Positions 49,171 through 58,726 of a stretch of 60,664 nt of DNA are shown here, in pieces. The first letter of the stretch is position 1, and each line of letters starts with the position of its first letter. The position numbers and the translations under genes were made by a program. The DNA is from Methanomicrobia archaeon (GTDB lineage Archaea; Halobacteriota; Syntropharchaeia; Alkanophagales; Methanospirareceae): contig JAFGHB010000025.1 in the NCBI GenBank assembly GCA_016930255.1, positions 1-60,664 of the forward strand, written 5' to 3'. The notes below the pieces were generated by a model that saw only the letters and a list, made by a program, of their open reading frames with translations, did no database searches and had not been told where the DNA came from.

Positions 49171-52116
49171 ATGAGCACGCCGAAGGTTTTCATCAGTTAC
49201 AGTCATGATTCCCGGGGACATGCCGACCGGGCTCTGGCGTTAGCCGATCGTCTCCGGGAGGATGGCATTGACTGCATCCTTGACCAGTATGAAGAGTCAC
49301 CGCCAGAGGGCTGGACCATGTGGATGGATCGGCACATCAAGAACGATGATTTTGTGCTGATGGTCTGCACTGAAAAGTACTATCGCCGCGTTATGGGAGA
49401 AGAAGCGCCGGGCGAAGGGCTGGGCGTGAAATGGGAAGGTAAATTGATCTATCAGCACATTTATCGTGCGGATTCGACCAACACTCGATTTATTCCAGTT
49501 TTGTTGGCTGCCGATCAGGTATCGTGTATCCCCACGCCCTTGCAGGATGCGACCTATTATCGTGGGGATACCGAAGCTGGTTATGAGACGCTGTACCAAC
49601 GCCTTACCCACCAGCCTGCAACCATCAAACCTGAACTGGGTAAATTGCGTACACTGCCGCCACGAGAACGCAAACAGGATTTTTTCCAGCCCAAAATTAT
49701 GCTCGCCAAACTCCCGACCACCGGCAAAAACCTCTTTGGTCGTGAAGACGAACTCAAGATGCTGGACGACGCCTGGATCGATCCTCACACGAATATCCTC
49801 AGCCTCGTCGCCTGGGGCGGTGTGGGCAAGACGGCGCTCGTGAACGAATGGCTGAACCAACTGGAACGAGACAATTACCGCGGCGCCGAGTGCGTTTATG
49901 GCTGGTCGTTTTACAGCCAGGGCACTCGGGAAGATAAACAGGCGTCTGCCGATACCTTCTTCGAGGATGCTCTGGCATGGTTCGGCTACGAGGGCGAACC
50001 GTTAAAATCCCCGTGGGAAAAAGGGAAAGAACTTGCGCAGTTAATCAAACAGCGCAGAGCACTCCTTGTCCTTGACGGGCTGGAGCCGCTGCAGTATCCG
50101 CCCGGAGAACAGGAAGGCGTCTTACGAGATCAAGGGTTACAGGCACTGCTCAAAGATTTGGCGCGATTTAATCCCGGGTTATGCGTAATCACCACGCGCT
50201 ATGCGATAGCGGATCTTGAACTTTTTGTTGACAAATCGACCAAAAGAATCGTGCTCGAAAATCTTTCACCGCAAGCAGGTAGAGAGCTATTGCGGGAAGC
50301 AGGCGTGACAAAAGGAACGGATAAAGAATTGGAAAGCGCCTCCATAGAATACGGAGGACATACACTGGCGCTTACTTTACTGGGCAGATATATCGCTGTT
50401 CGGTTCGGCGGTGAAATACGAGAACGTGACAAGATTAAAAAACTGACGTACGAAAAAGATAAACAGGGCAAACATGCTCGAAATGTGATGCATTCCTATG
50501 AGATCTGGTTACAGGGAAAACCAGAACTCGACCTATTGTATATCATGGGTCTGTTTGATCGTCCCGTCCCGCAGGCAGCTATTGAAGCATTGAAAAAGAA
50601 ACCCGTGATTAAAGGCTTGACCGCCAACTTGCAGCGGCTTTCGGATGAAGATTGGGATTTTACGCTCCAGCACTTGCGAGACCTGCGTCTACTTGCCGAA
50701 AAAGACGAACATCGTCCTGATATTGTGGACTGCCACCCGCTGATCCGTGAGCATTTTGGTGAAAAGCTGAAAGCTAAAAATCTAAAAGCCTGGCAGGAAG
50801 CGCATAGTCGACTGTACGACTATTACAAGAATGTGCCAGAGAAAGAATTGCCCGATACGCTGGAAGAGATGGAGCCGCTGTTTGCGGCAGTGGCGCATGG
50901 GTGTCAGGCGGGAAAACATCAAGAAACAGAAATTGAAGTGTTTTTTAATAGGATTAGAAGAAAAAATGAAGGATATACAGCACATAAACTTGGTGCTTTT
51001 GGTGCTGATTTAGCAGCCTTAGCAAATTTTTTTGAAACCCCTTGGAGTAAGCCAGCTTCCGAATTATCTGATGAAAAGAAAGCCGTTGTCCTGAGTTGGG
51101 CAGGCTTTTGTCTGCGGGCGTTAGGACGGCTGCGTGAGGCGGCGCAACCCATGCAGGCAGCTACTGAAATGGTAACCAAAAACAAAGATTGGGTAAATGC
51201 TGCATCTGGTGCAGGAACTATCAGCGAGCTCTATTTGACGATGGGTGACATGTCAAAGGCGGTAGAGTATGCCCGTCAGAGCGTGGACTTCGCCGATCGT
51301 AGCGGAGATTTGTTTCAAAGAAAAGGGGCAAGGATACGTCTCGCAAATTCATTTACTCATACGGGAGATTTATCAGATGCTTTGTCCGTGTTCTTAGAAG
51401 CAGAACAGTTGCATCGAAAAGATGAACCCAATTACCCGACTATGTATTCGATTGCGGGCTTTGAATTCTGCGATCTGCTGCTGAGCCAAGGGAAGTATCC
51501 TGAGTTGCTGGAGCGAGCGAAAAAGACGTTGGAATTGGTTACACAAGAACAGTGGCTTTTGGACATTGCGCTGGACAAACTCTCTTTGGGATGGGCGTAT
51601 TTACTGGAAATGCTGCTAGAGGATCAGCGCCCTTCGATGTCGCTCAGGGCGAAAGACTACCTGAATGCAGCGGTGGCGGGCTTGCGGGAAGCCGGAATAC
51701 AGGATCATCAACCTCGAGCCTTTTTAGCAAGAGCAACCTTGTATCGTGTCCAAAATGAAATTTCACTGGCGTGGGACGATCTGGATGAGGCACGGGAGAT
51801 TGCGGAGCGGGGTGGAATGGAGCTGTGGCTGGCGGATTATCATCTGGAGGCGGGGCGGCTGTGCCTGGAAGACAGAGAAAGGAAGACGGAGGACGCAGCA
51901 GGGCATTTGGCTGATGCGAAACGATTGGTTGAGGAAACAGGCTATCACCGGCGTGATCCCGAGGCGCTCTTGCTGGAGGCGCAGGTTTGTTTCGCTACAG
52001 GAGATAAAGGACAAGCGCGGGAGTGGTTGGAGAAAGCGAAGAAACGGTTTAAAGAGATGGGGATTCGGCAGTGGGATTTTGAGGTGGCTGAGTTAGAAGA
52101 ACAGTTGCACGGGTGA
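49171..52116 (+). CDS. SEFIR-STAND NTPase-TPR protein, immune-type sensor
   Basis: 981 residues in three parts. Residues 1-150: SEFIR (TIR-like) domain, 'VFISYSHDSRGHADRALALA', 'DGIDCILDQYEESPPEGW' and 'NDDFVLMVCTEKYYRRV'. Residues about 180-560: STAND/NB-ARC-like NTPase with 'GREDEL', Walker A 'GGVGKT' (216-221), Walker B 'ALLVLDGLEPLQY' (about 298-310), 'VITTRYAI' sensor and a winged-helix-like segment. Residues about 600-981: TPR-like helical repeats ('AVEYARQSVDFADRSGDL', 'LAWDDLDEAREIAERGG', 'ARLAD'-type returns). Such proteins bind a trigger through the repeats, oligomerise and activate the effector domain, often in antiviral defence. Whether the SEFIR part is enzymatic cannot be told. 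Confidence 0.9.
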   Translation: MSTPKVFISYSHDSRGHADRALALADRLREDGIDCILDQYEESPPEGWTMWMDRHIKNDDFVLMVCTEKYYRRVMGEEAPGEGLGVKWEGKLIYQHIYRADSTNTRFIPVLLAADQVSCIPTPLQDATYYRGDTEAGYETLYQRLTHQPATIKPELGKLRTLPPRERKQDFFQPKIMLAKLPTTGKNLFGREDELKMLDDAWIDPHTNILSLVAWGGVGKTALVNEWLNQLERDNYRGAECVYGWSFYSQGTREDKQASADTFFEDALAWFGYEGEPLKSPWEKGKELAQLIKQRRALLVLDGLEPLQYPPGEQEGVLRDQGLQALLKDLARFNPGLCVITTRYAIADLELFVDKSTKRIVLENLSPQAGRELLREAGVTKGTDKELESASIEYGGHTLALTLLGRYIAVRFGGEIRERDKIKKLTYEKDKQGKHARNVMHSYEIWLQGKPELDLLYIMGLFDRPVPQAAIEALKKKPVIKGLTANLQRLSDEDWDFTLQHLRDLRLLAEKDEHRPDIVDCHPLIREHFGEKLKAKNLKAWQEAHSRLYDYYKNVPEKELPDTLEEMEPLFAAVAHGCQAGKHQETEIEVFFNRIRRKNEGYTAHKLGAFGADLAALANFFETPWSKPASELSDEKKAVVLSWAGFCLRALGRLREAAQPMQAATEMVTKNKDWVNAASGAGTISELYLTMGDMSKAVEYARQSVDFADRSGDLFQRKGARIRLANSFTHTGDLSDALSVFLEAEQLHRKDEPNYPTMYSIAGFEFCDLLLSQGKYPELLERAKKTLELVTQEQWLLDIALDKLSLGWAYLLEMLLEDQRPSMSLRAKDYLNAAVAGLREAGIQDHQPRAFLARATLYRVQNEISLAWDDLDEAREIAERGGMELWLADYHLEAGRLCLEDRERKTEDAAGHLADAKRLVEETGYHRRDPEALLLEAQVCFATGDKGQAREWLEKAKKRFKEMGIRQWDFEVAELEEQLHG

Positions 52117-52456
52117 GTCAGGTGGAAAGTGAGGGAGCACGATGCAAAGGATTCCCTGGAGAAGTAAAATTCTCAATTCAGGATCATGTGATCGCGGAAA
52201 TAAAAAAGAGAAAGGAGGGTGGGTTTAACTAACCTCCTCTTTTCACGATATATGCAATTGCGAGCAAGCCTGCGATTGCGAATGCTACTTCGAACCCGGG
52301 CGGTGTCGGTGTGGGCGTTGGTGTGCGATGCGATTGCTATTTATGGAGTGTTTATTTAACCCTTAGCCTGAGGTTCACCTGTTCCTCGAAGAAGCGGGAG
52401 AAAAGAGCTAACTTTTTTATCTTCGATAGTTATAGGCGTAAGAGGGAAAGGCGGAC
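52117..52456. other. Spacer between SEFIR-STAND gene and tyrS
   Basis: Apart from the orphan PGF-CTERM tail on the minus strand (52229-52336) I see no gene. GGAGGTTAGTTAAACC and its near-complement around 52215-52238 (GGAGGGTGGGTTTAAC / CTAACCTCC) give a partial inverted repeat that could terminate transcription from either side. Confidence 0.5.
52229..52336 (-). pseudogene. Orphan PGF-CTERM surface-protein tail
   Basis: A minus-strand frame bounded by stops encodes 35 residues without a start codon: a 'TPTPTPTP' stalk, 'PGFEVAFAIAGLLAIAYIV' and a basic 'KRGG' end. This is a textbook PGF-CTERM archaeosortase signal, the same kind as at the end of the first gene (3805-3897). The upstream body of the gene is missing (TAG at 52337-52339), so this is the remnant of a deleted surface protein. 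Confidence 0.8.
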
Positions 52457-53431
52457 ATGAAAGACAGCGAAGCGTTGAAGAGGTTAGAACTGAACGTAGA
52501 GGAGATAATAACGAAGGACGAATTCGTGGCGTTGTTGGGTTCAAAATCAGAGCGCCAGCCACGGGCGTACGTCGGTATTGAGCCGAGTGGCAACGTGCAC
52601 ATCGGGCATTTACCGTTCTTAAACACGTTGCGGGAGCTTCAACGTCTTGGCGTGCATATCATCGTGCTGCTCGCCGATCTGCATGCGTACCTGAATGAGA
52701 AGGGCAATTTCGAGCAGATTGGTGAGACTGCAGAGTACAACAAGCGCTGCTTTGCCGCCTCTGGCCTGACTGATGAGACGGAATTCGTTTATGGCTCTGA
52801 TTATCAAATGGAAAAGGAATACACGATGAATGTCTTACGGCTGGCCACGATAACGACGGAGAAGCGAGCGCGACGGAGCATGGACGAGGTCTCGCGAAGC
52901 ACGGAAGACCGGAAAGTCTCGCAAGCGATCTATCCACTGATGCAAGCGGTTGATATAGCTCATCTTGAGGTAGACATTGCCGTAGGCGGGATCGACCAAC
53001 GGAAGATCCACATGCTTGCGCGGGAGAACCTTCCAAAGTTGGGGTTTAAAGCGCCTATTTGCATCCATACACCACTCTTAATCGGGTTAGACGGCGATAA
53101 GATGTCCTCATCCAAGCAGAATTTTATAGCCGTGGACGAGCCTGCGGAAAGTGTAAAAAAGAAGCTCGTGAGTGCGTTCTGTCCTCCTGAAATCGCAGAG
53201 GGCAATCCCGTGCTCCAGATCTATAAGCATGTGATATTTCCAAGCCCTGAGCTGAGTGGTGAGGTAACGATAGAGCGAAGCGAGAAATACGGCGGAAATG
53301 TCAGTTACGAGCGCTATGAAGAGCTCGAGCGCGATTATGTAGCGGGCACGTTACATCCCTCGGATTTGAAGGCAAATGCGATAAGATCGCTCAATGAGGT
53401 GCTGGAGCCTATTAGAAAGCTGAAGCAGTAG
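52457..53431 (+). CDS. tyrS: Tyrosyl-tRNA synthetase (archaeal type)
   Basis: 324 residues. 'GIEPSGNVHIGHLPFLNTL' contains the HIGH motif (48-51), 'YPLMQAVDIAHLEVDIAVGG' and 'DQRKIHMLARENLPKLG' are the tyrosine-site blocks, and 'DGDKMSSSKQNFI' the KMSKS motif (about 216-220). The compact length without an S4 domain is the archaeal/eukaryotic form. It charges tRNA-Tyr. ATG 52457 follows GGGAAAGGCGGAC. Confidence 0.96.
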   Translation: MKDSEALKRLELNVEEIITKDEFVALLGSKSERQPRAYVGIEPSGNVHIGHLPFLNTLRELQRLGVHIIVLLADLHAYLNEKGNFEQIGETAEYNKRCFAASGLTDETEFVYGSDYQMEKEYTMNVLRLATITTEKRARRSMDEVSRSTEDRKVSQAIYPLMQAVDIAHLEVDIAVGGIDQRKIHMLARENLPKLGFKAPICIHTPLLIGLDGDKMSSSKQNFIAVDEPAESVKKKLVSAFCPPEIAEGNPVLQIYKHVIFPSPELSGEVTIERSEKYGGNVSYERYEELERDYVAGTLHPSDLKANAIRSLNEVLEPIRKLKQ

Positions 53432-53493
53432 TGGTTATCCACGATTTTGCTAGGTAGAGCTGCTCTAAGCATTTTGCACGCAGAAAAAGCCTG

Positions 53494-54111
53494 CTATCGT
53501 TCAGCATAGCGGCCTCGGCGTTCGATTTCCACTGCTCGTTTGAGCACCTGCGCGGCCTGTGGGAACGTGCGCTTGTAGCCCTTTGTAAAAGCCGTTTTCA
53601 ATTCCTCGTGCGATTCGTGCGTGCCCTGAAGGCTTTGGAAAAAGACGTGAACGTCAACGCCGCGTGCTTCGGTGTTCGATTCGATAAAGGCCAGCCCGAA
53701 ATCGATGAAGTAGATGCGATCATCCCCGCCGACGATGATATTGGACGTGGTCAAATCGCCATGAATGATCCCGTTCTTGTGCAGAATGCCCACGAACTCG
53801 CCTATTCGCTCGCTTATAGGCTCCGTAATCACCTCTTTTGCGAGCACTCCGTCTATCCGCTCCATTACCAGTACGTACTCGTTAACGTCGAAGATGATAG
53901 GTGTGGGCACGCCTTTTCGCCTCGCTTCCGAAATGAGCTTCGCTTCGCTCTTCGTCCGTTCCTTCCGCAGTCGCGTGTCTAACTCGTTTACCCGATACTG
54001 CTTCTCTATTCTCCGCTTGTAGACGAGGTCGCCTTCGATCTCGACGATCGCTTCAGCGCACTGGAACCATTCCTTTTCCCTAGCAGCGTGAGCCTCACGT
54101 ACAGTATTCAT
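53494..54111 (-). CDS. bud32: KEOPS kinase/ATPase Bud32
   Basis: 205 residues. A small atypical protein kinase: 'GDLVYKRRIEKQYRVNELD' N-lobe, 'RTKSEAKLISEARRKGVPTP' (alphaC Glu), 'IIHGDLTTSNII' catalytic loop and 'YFIDFGLAF' metal loop. Bud32 supports Kae1 in making t6A on tRNA. Here it is a separate gene, whereas several euryarchaea fuse it to Kae1. It converges with tyrS. Confidence 0.94.
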   Translation of the reverse strand: MNTVREAHAAREKEWFQCAEAIVEIEGDLVYKRRIEKQYRVNELDTRLRKERTKSEAKLISEARRKGVPTPIIFDVNEYVLVMERIDGVLAKEVITEPISERIGEFVGILHKNGIIHGDLTTSNIIVGGDDRIYFIDFGLAFIESNTEARGVDVHVFFQSLQGTHESHEELKTAFTKGYKRTFPQAAQVLKRAVEIERRGRYAER

Positions 54112-54303
54112 TGTTACCTGATCTCTTCTTGATTAAGAAAAAGTATGGCGGTGAGTGAACGCATTCGTAACAAAATCCGTGTATGCTGCTTCTAATCGTT
54201 AAATTAGCACTAGTTGTACGTGTGTGCCTACTTACTTGGCGTGAGGGTTCACATAAGACCGCACCTCTTAAATACGATCGCAGACAAACGTTACTGTACT
54301 GCC

Positions 54304-56052
54304 ATGCTGCCATTCTCGAAGAGTGTCGGGCGGGAGAGGTTTATCAGAGAGCTGCTTCCTCTTATCGTGCTGTTTGTCTTGGCCTTTACAATACGCTTCA
54401 TGGGTGGCGCGTGGGAGACTAAATGGGATAACGATGCGTACATGGCGCGTCAGGCTGAGCATATCTATTTGTTCGGACATCCGGCAGTTCCGGACCCGTT
54501 CAGCTCCGCGCCCTTATACCAGCCCGGTATGGCCTATCTCCTCGCGGTCATAGGTTGGCTCATCGATTGTATCCCCGTCGAATTCTCGCAGCCGAGCATG
54601 AGTATTGCCGAAGGATTGATGCCCCCCTTGCTCGGGGCGGCCACCGTGCTGGTTATATACTGGTTTGCAAAAAGCCTGTTTAACACGCCTGCGGGGATCA
54701 TTGTGGGAGTGCTCGCTTCATTCTCTCATTTCCTGATTTACCGAACCATGAAGGGGTTTGTCTTCCACAACGCGCTTTCTCTTTTTCTCATCATTTTAAC
54801 TGTGGTAGTTGCCTGGAAAGCGTTCAAAATGCTTGACAATACCGTTCCACGCAATACCATAGATCGATCGCGCTATATAGCTATGATCCTCGCTCCGGCA
54901 GTTCTTATCGGCCTTACGGGTTTCACGTGGGGCGGATATTTTATCCTGCATGCGATACTGATTTTTTACGGACTGCTTCTCACCGCTTTCATCGTGCTCA
55001 ACCGCAATTCTCTAAATAGCGCTAAAAATTATCTGTTGAAGACATGGGTGTTTATCTGTTCTACGCTGCTTTTAGGCTCTCTGCTAGCGTTAATGCTTTA
55101 TTCGGTACGTGGACCCTCGGAGCTACTAAGAGCGGCACAGATGCTGCGATTTGCCGAAGGGCCGCTGGTCTATAAATTCACGGCTGACCTCCAAGCGCCA
55201 CGACTTAGCAGCTTTGACGCTCTTTTCGGATCTTTCCTGATGGTTGGAATTGCTCTGACCGCAGTTGGAGCATATGGTCTTTACAAACGCGATGAAAAGA
55301 GCGGTATATATCTCATTGCCGCACCGCTCGTGACCATGGTTCCAGCAGTAAGAGCCCACCATTTCATAGATATATTCTCACTGTTTGTGTACATAACCCT
55401 CGGCATCGGTGCCTCGTTCATCGTGGAAAGAGCGAAAAAGAACGAGCAAAAAGTAGCATGGAAAAAGCCGGTGGCGGTAGCTGTTCTCATAATCTTAGGC
55501 ATCGCCTTCGTCAATCCACTTATTGGTTCTTTACAGAATGAGGTGCAGTATTCCTATACTATTAAACCCGAATGGAAACAGGCATTCTTGTACATCAGAA
55601 ATAATACGGACCAGGATTCACTGTTCATCAACTGGTGGGACTATGGCAACTCACTGGCGTATTACGCGCAACGGCGGTCGGTAATCGACCAGATGTACTT
55701 CCCCGACGATGAGGTAACGGCGGTCTCATCGATCATCATGGCAACGGACTCTGAGGAAGGATTGCAGATAGCTCGAACGCTCAAACAGCAACACAATAGC
55801 TCAGAAGTATATCTGATGCTTTTTCTCAATGATGCGTTTATAGCTCCCGTAATAGGTTATGCTGCGGGGTACAAGCAAACATCTTTTAATGAGTCTATCG
55901 TGATGATTCTCGATGAGCATGGGCGATTGGTTGGGATGAATGATCTCACCAATCAAACTATTTACTACCGACTTTGGACTAACCAGTCTATTGCGGGATA
56001 CACGCCGGTCTATGTGAGCAACGAGGTAAAAATATACCGGTTAAATGTATAA
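54304..56052 (+). CDS. aglB: Oligosaccharyltransferase AglB/STT3 (short form)
   Basis: 582 residues with about a dozen membrane segments in the first 400. 'WDNDAYMARQAEHI' holds the first-loop acidic (DxD) metal motif, 'FVFHNALSLFLIIL' and later loops are typical, and 'NWWDYGNSLAYYAQRRSVID' carries the WWDYG peptide-acceptor motif (about 444-448). It transfers the lipid-linked glycan onto Asn of N-x-S/T in exported proteins such as the surface proteins here. The soluble C-terminal domain is short, so it is a compact AglB. ATG 54304 is preferred over 54214, which adds 30 residues outside the fold. Confidence 0.92.
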   Translation: MLPFSKSVGRERFIRELLPLIVLFVLAFTIRFMGGAWETKWDNDAYMARQAEHIYLFGHPAVPDPFSSAPLYQPGMAYLLAVIGWLIDCIPVEFSQPSMSIAEGLMPPLLGAATVLVIYWFAKSLFNTPAGIIVGVLASFSHFLIYRTMKGFVFHNALSLFLIILTVVVAWKAFKMLDNTVPRNTIDRSRYIAMILAPAVLIGLTGFTWGGYFILHAILIFYGLLLTAFIVLNRNSLNSAKNYLLKTWVFICSTLLLGSLLALMLYSVRGPSELLRAAQMLRFAEGPLVYKFTADLQAPRLSSFDALFGSFLMVGIALTAVGAYGLYKRDEKSGIYLIAAPLVTMVPAVRAHHFIDIFSLFVYITLGIGASFIVERAKKNEQKVAWKKPVAVAVLIILGIAFVNPLIGSLQNEVQYSYTIKPEWKQAFLYIRNNTDQDSLFINWWDYGNSLAYYAQRRSVIDQMYFPDDEVTAVSSIIMATDSEEGLQIARTLKQQHNSSEVYLMLFLNDAFIAPVIGYAAGYKQTSFNESIVMILDEHGRLVGMNDLTNQTIYYRLWTNQSIAGYTPVYVSNEVKIYRLNV

Positions 56053-56323
56053 GTCAACTTAGATTGTTATCGTCTAACCGGGCTTAAATCCCTCAATCTG
56101 ATTTTCAAAGTCCTCTAAAGACGGTGGAGCAATAGTGCAGGTAACCCCTGATGAATGGGAAAGAGCTAGGCATTTCATCGGCTCGGACAACATCAAAGTC
56201 GGTGATGAATATTATGAGATCAGGTTTATGCTTGCATAAAATAAAATGGGCTAATGTTCGCACTAAATCTGCCCATACGGCATTTGAAATCTTCCGATAG
56301 GCAATTACGGGCTTCAAAGACCT
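56053..56323. other. AglB-Hef spacer with a short coding-like fragment
   Basis: On the plus strand 56102-56239 a stop-bounded frame reads 'VTPDEWERARHFIGSDNIKV' and 'DEYYEIRFMLA'. The texture is protein-like but there is only a possible GTG start (56135) and no family match. Probably a gene remnant. The rest of the spacer shows nothing. Confidence 0.3.
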
Positions 56324-58657
56324 TCATTCCTCATACTCACTGCTCACCACCTTCTTGATGTGCTCGGCGGTTTTCTCGCCCACGTGCTCCACGTCCATCA
56401 AATCCTCCTTCGATGCCGTTACAACGTTTTCAGCCGTTTTAAAGTGTCTTAACAGGTTCCGGGTGGTTACGATACCGATATTCGATAATGCAGAGATGAA
56501 ATATTCCTGCTGCTCTTTCAGCGATGCCGCCGGCTTCTTACCGTGCGGATTGATCTCCGTTTTGCTCGGCTGCTGCTCCCGCTTCGCAATGATATAGAGT
56601 AACGATGCAGTGTCCGCTTCGTCCCTGGTCTGGATTATGGGCACGCTGAGGTCAAGAGCGATGGTTGCCATTACCGCCCGGACCACATTGGGATGTATGT
56701 TCCGCTGCCCGTAGAGTGATTCGCCCTCGATGACGAGCACGGGCTTCTCATACTCCTTCCGCATACGAAGAACTTGCTCCAGCAGATTTCTGCGTTTATT
56801 GATCAAGGAATCTAAGAAATCGGTCGTGGTTTTGCGCTCGATACAAACCTTATCCGAAACGACGTAGTCGCCAATCCCTAAATTCCGTAATTTCAGGTCC
56901 ATGCCCGCTTTCTCAAGGAACCGTGCCACGCCCGATTTCGTCTCCCGTGGATCCACGAAGATGGTTAAGTTCAATCCGTTTTCGAAGTCGGTTATCCGTC
57001 TTTGCTCCTCATGTTCCTTACCGCGCGGCTTGGCTGCCAATTCAGCTTCATTTACCGCTTCTTCGCGCTCTTCGCCGGCGTATTCGTTATCCGTCCTCGG
57101 CGCGCCCATCTCGCTTATCCGCTGCCGCATCGCGCGTTCCTTGCTCCTGCTGAGCCAGTAATACGCTTCGTCCTTCGTACCTTTCGCGATGAGAACGATA
57201 ACCTTGCCCACTTTTCGGCGCGCAGTCCGTCCTTTCCGCTGTATGCTCCGTATCGCGGAGGGAATGGGCTCGTAGAAGAGCACGAGATCGGTAGCTGGAA
57301 TATCAAGCCCCTCTTCAGCCACCGAAGTAGCAACCAAAACGTTGTAAACACCTTCTTTGAACTGATCTATTATCTCTACCTGCTCCTTTTGTTTCAAGCC
57401 CTTATCAGCATCCTTTGATGCCTGGCCAATGAACTTAACCGCCCGTATCCCGGCCATTTCCGCGTTCATGCCGTGCAACGCCGAAACGATCATCTCTGCG
57501 GTATCCCGGTAGTTCGTGAACACAATGATTCGCGTATCAGGGTTCTCGCGTATCTCCTGCTGCAGTATCTCGATCAACGCGTTCAGTTTGGGATGCTCGC
57601 CCTCGTATGAGGCTATTGCACGCACGGCCTCCACGAACTTCTCGTCCTTCAGCAACCGTTTGGCCGCTTTGCTGCCCTCCTTTGAGATCGCTTCGGCACG
57701 CAAGCGCTCGAAATACCGTTTCACCGCGAAAATACCCTGCGTCTCTATCAAGTCGATCGCATGCTTTATCTTCAATACCTCCGCTTGGAGTGAGAGTGCT
57801 TTGTAAAGGTCCGCGTGCTTCTGAGTCGCTAATTGCGCCACGATTATCTGCCGTAACGCCAGGATCTCCGTTTTTGAGATCTCCTTGCCCTTCTTCTTCC
57901 TTATAAAGCCGAGCTTCCGTAATTCCTCTATCCGTTCCGCTAATACCTCGTCTAATACGCGTTTCTGACTCCGTATTTCAACAGGAACGTCTATACCGCG
58001 CCATTCAAACCCCTTCTTGAAGATGAACGGCGCCACGTCGTGGTCATATTCCGTCCGGCTTTCTACACGCTCCACACCCAGCACCGTGCAGATCTCCTGG
58101 ATCTTCTCCCTATCACTACCCGGAGAGGCGGTCATACCCAATACCAACGGCGCTTTCGCCTGTTCCGCATACTTCTCCGCGATGTACACGTACGAGTAAT
58201 TGCCTACCGCACGATGGCATTCGTCGAAGATAATGAGAGCAACATCGCTGAGCGTAATCCGGTTGCTCAACAGATCGTTCTCTATTATTTGCGGTGTGGA
58301 GACCATTATCTGAGCCTCGTCCCACAGCTTGCCGCGCTTATCTGCCAGGATAGAGCCGGTGAACGTTTGAATACGTGATTCATCGACGTTCAAGACTTTT
58401 TTCAGAAATGCCGAGTGCTGCTCGACCAGCGGTCTGGTAGGCGCCAAAAAGAGGATCTTTCCGATCGCCAGTCGATTAACCAGAACCAGAAGTGCTATAG
58501 TGGTCTTACCCAGGCCCGTAGGCAAAACGACCATTAACGAGTTCTTCGTGGCCTCCTTTGCTATATCCAGTTGATACTTTCGCCGCTCTACCACGCCAGC
58601 TTTCAAAAGCGGGTGCAATATGAATTTTGATGCGGTCGTGGAGGCAGGATTGTGCAT
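56324..58657 (-). CDS. hef: Hef helicase-nuclease (XPF/FANCM family)
   Basis: 777 residues. N-terminal SF2 helicase: Walker A 'VLPTGLGKTTIALL' (about 44-57), 'DECHRAVGNY' (145-154), and motif VI 'QRKGRTARRKVGKV'. The C-terminal XPF-type nuclease has 'VDPRETKSGVARFLEKAGMD' and the catalytic 'IERKTTTDFLDSL' motif, followed by tandem helix-hairpin-helix ('LSNIGIVTTRNLLRHFKTAE', 'DVEHVGEKTAEHIKKVV'). Hef processes stalled replication forks and branched DNA in euryarchaea. Full length, all motifs intact. Confidence 0.95.
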   Translation of the reverse strand: MHNPASTTASKFILHPLLKAGVVERRKYQLDIAKEATKNSLMVVLPTGLGKTTIALLVLVNRLAIGKILFLAPTRPLVEQHSAFLKKVLNVDESRIQTFTGSILADKRGKLWDEAQIMVSTPQIIENDLLSNRITLSDVALIIFDECHRAVGNYSYVYIAEKYAEQAKAPLVLGMTASPGSDREKIQEICTVLGVERVESRTEYDHDVAPFIFKKGFEWRGIDVPVEIRSQKRVLDEVLAERIEELRKLGFIRKKKGKEISKTEILALRQIIVAQLATQKHADLYKALSLQAEVLKIKHAIDLIETQGIFAVKRYFERLRAEAISKEGSKAAKRLLKDEKFVEAVRAIASYEGEHPKLNALIEILQQEIRENPDTRIIVFTNYRDTAEMIVSALHGMNAEMAGIRAVKFIGQASKDADKGLKQKEQVEIIDQFKEGVYNVLVATSVAEEGLDIPATDLVLFYEPIPSAIRSIQRKGRTARRKVGKVIVLIAKGTKDEAYYWLSRSKERAMRQRISEMGAPRTDNEYAGEEREEAVNEAELAAKPRGKEHEEQRRITDFENGLNLTIFVDPRETKSGVARFLEKAGMDLKLRNLGIGDYVVSDKVCIERKTTTDFLDSLINKRRNLLEQVLRMRKEYEKPVLVIEGESLYGQRNIHPNVVRAVMATIALDLSVPIIQTRDEADTASLLYIIAKREQQPSKTEINPHGKKPAASLKEQQEYFISALSNIGIVTTRNLLRHFKTAENVVTASKEDLMDVEHVGEKTAEHIKKVVSSEYEE

Positions 58658-58726
58658 AAAAGAAAATATAGAGTGAGGAGCATAAATAATTACGTTCGCC
58701 CGTATGGTAGAACCGGAACTCGGGCT

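Noticed and set aside
54214-54303. Upstream start of AglB
   Set aside because: The added 30 residues include no membrane segment typical for the family, whereas ATG 54304 begins directly before the basic N-terminus and first helix.
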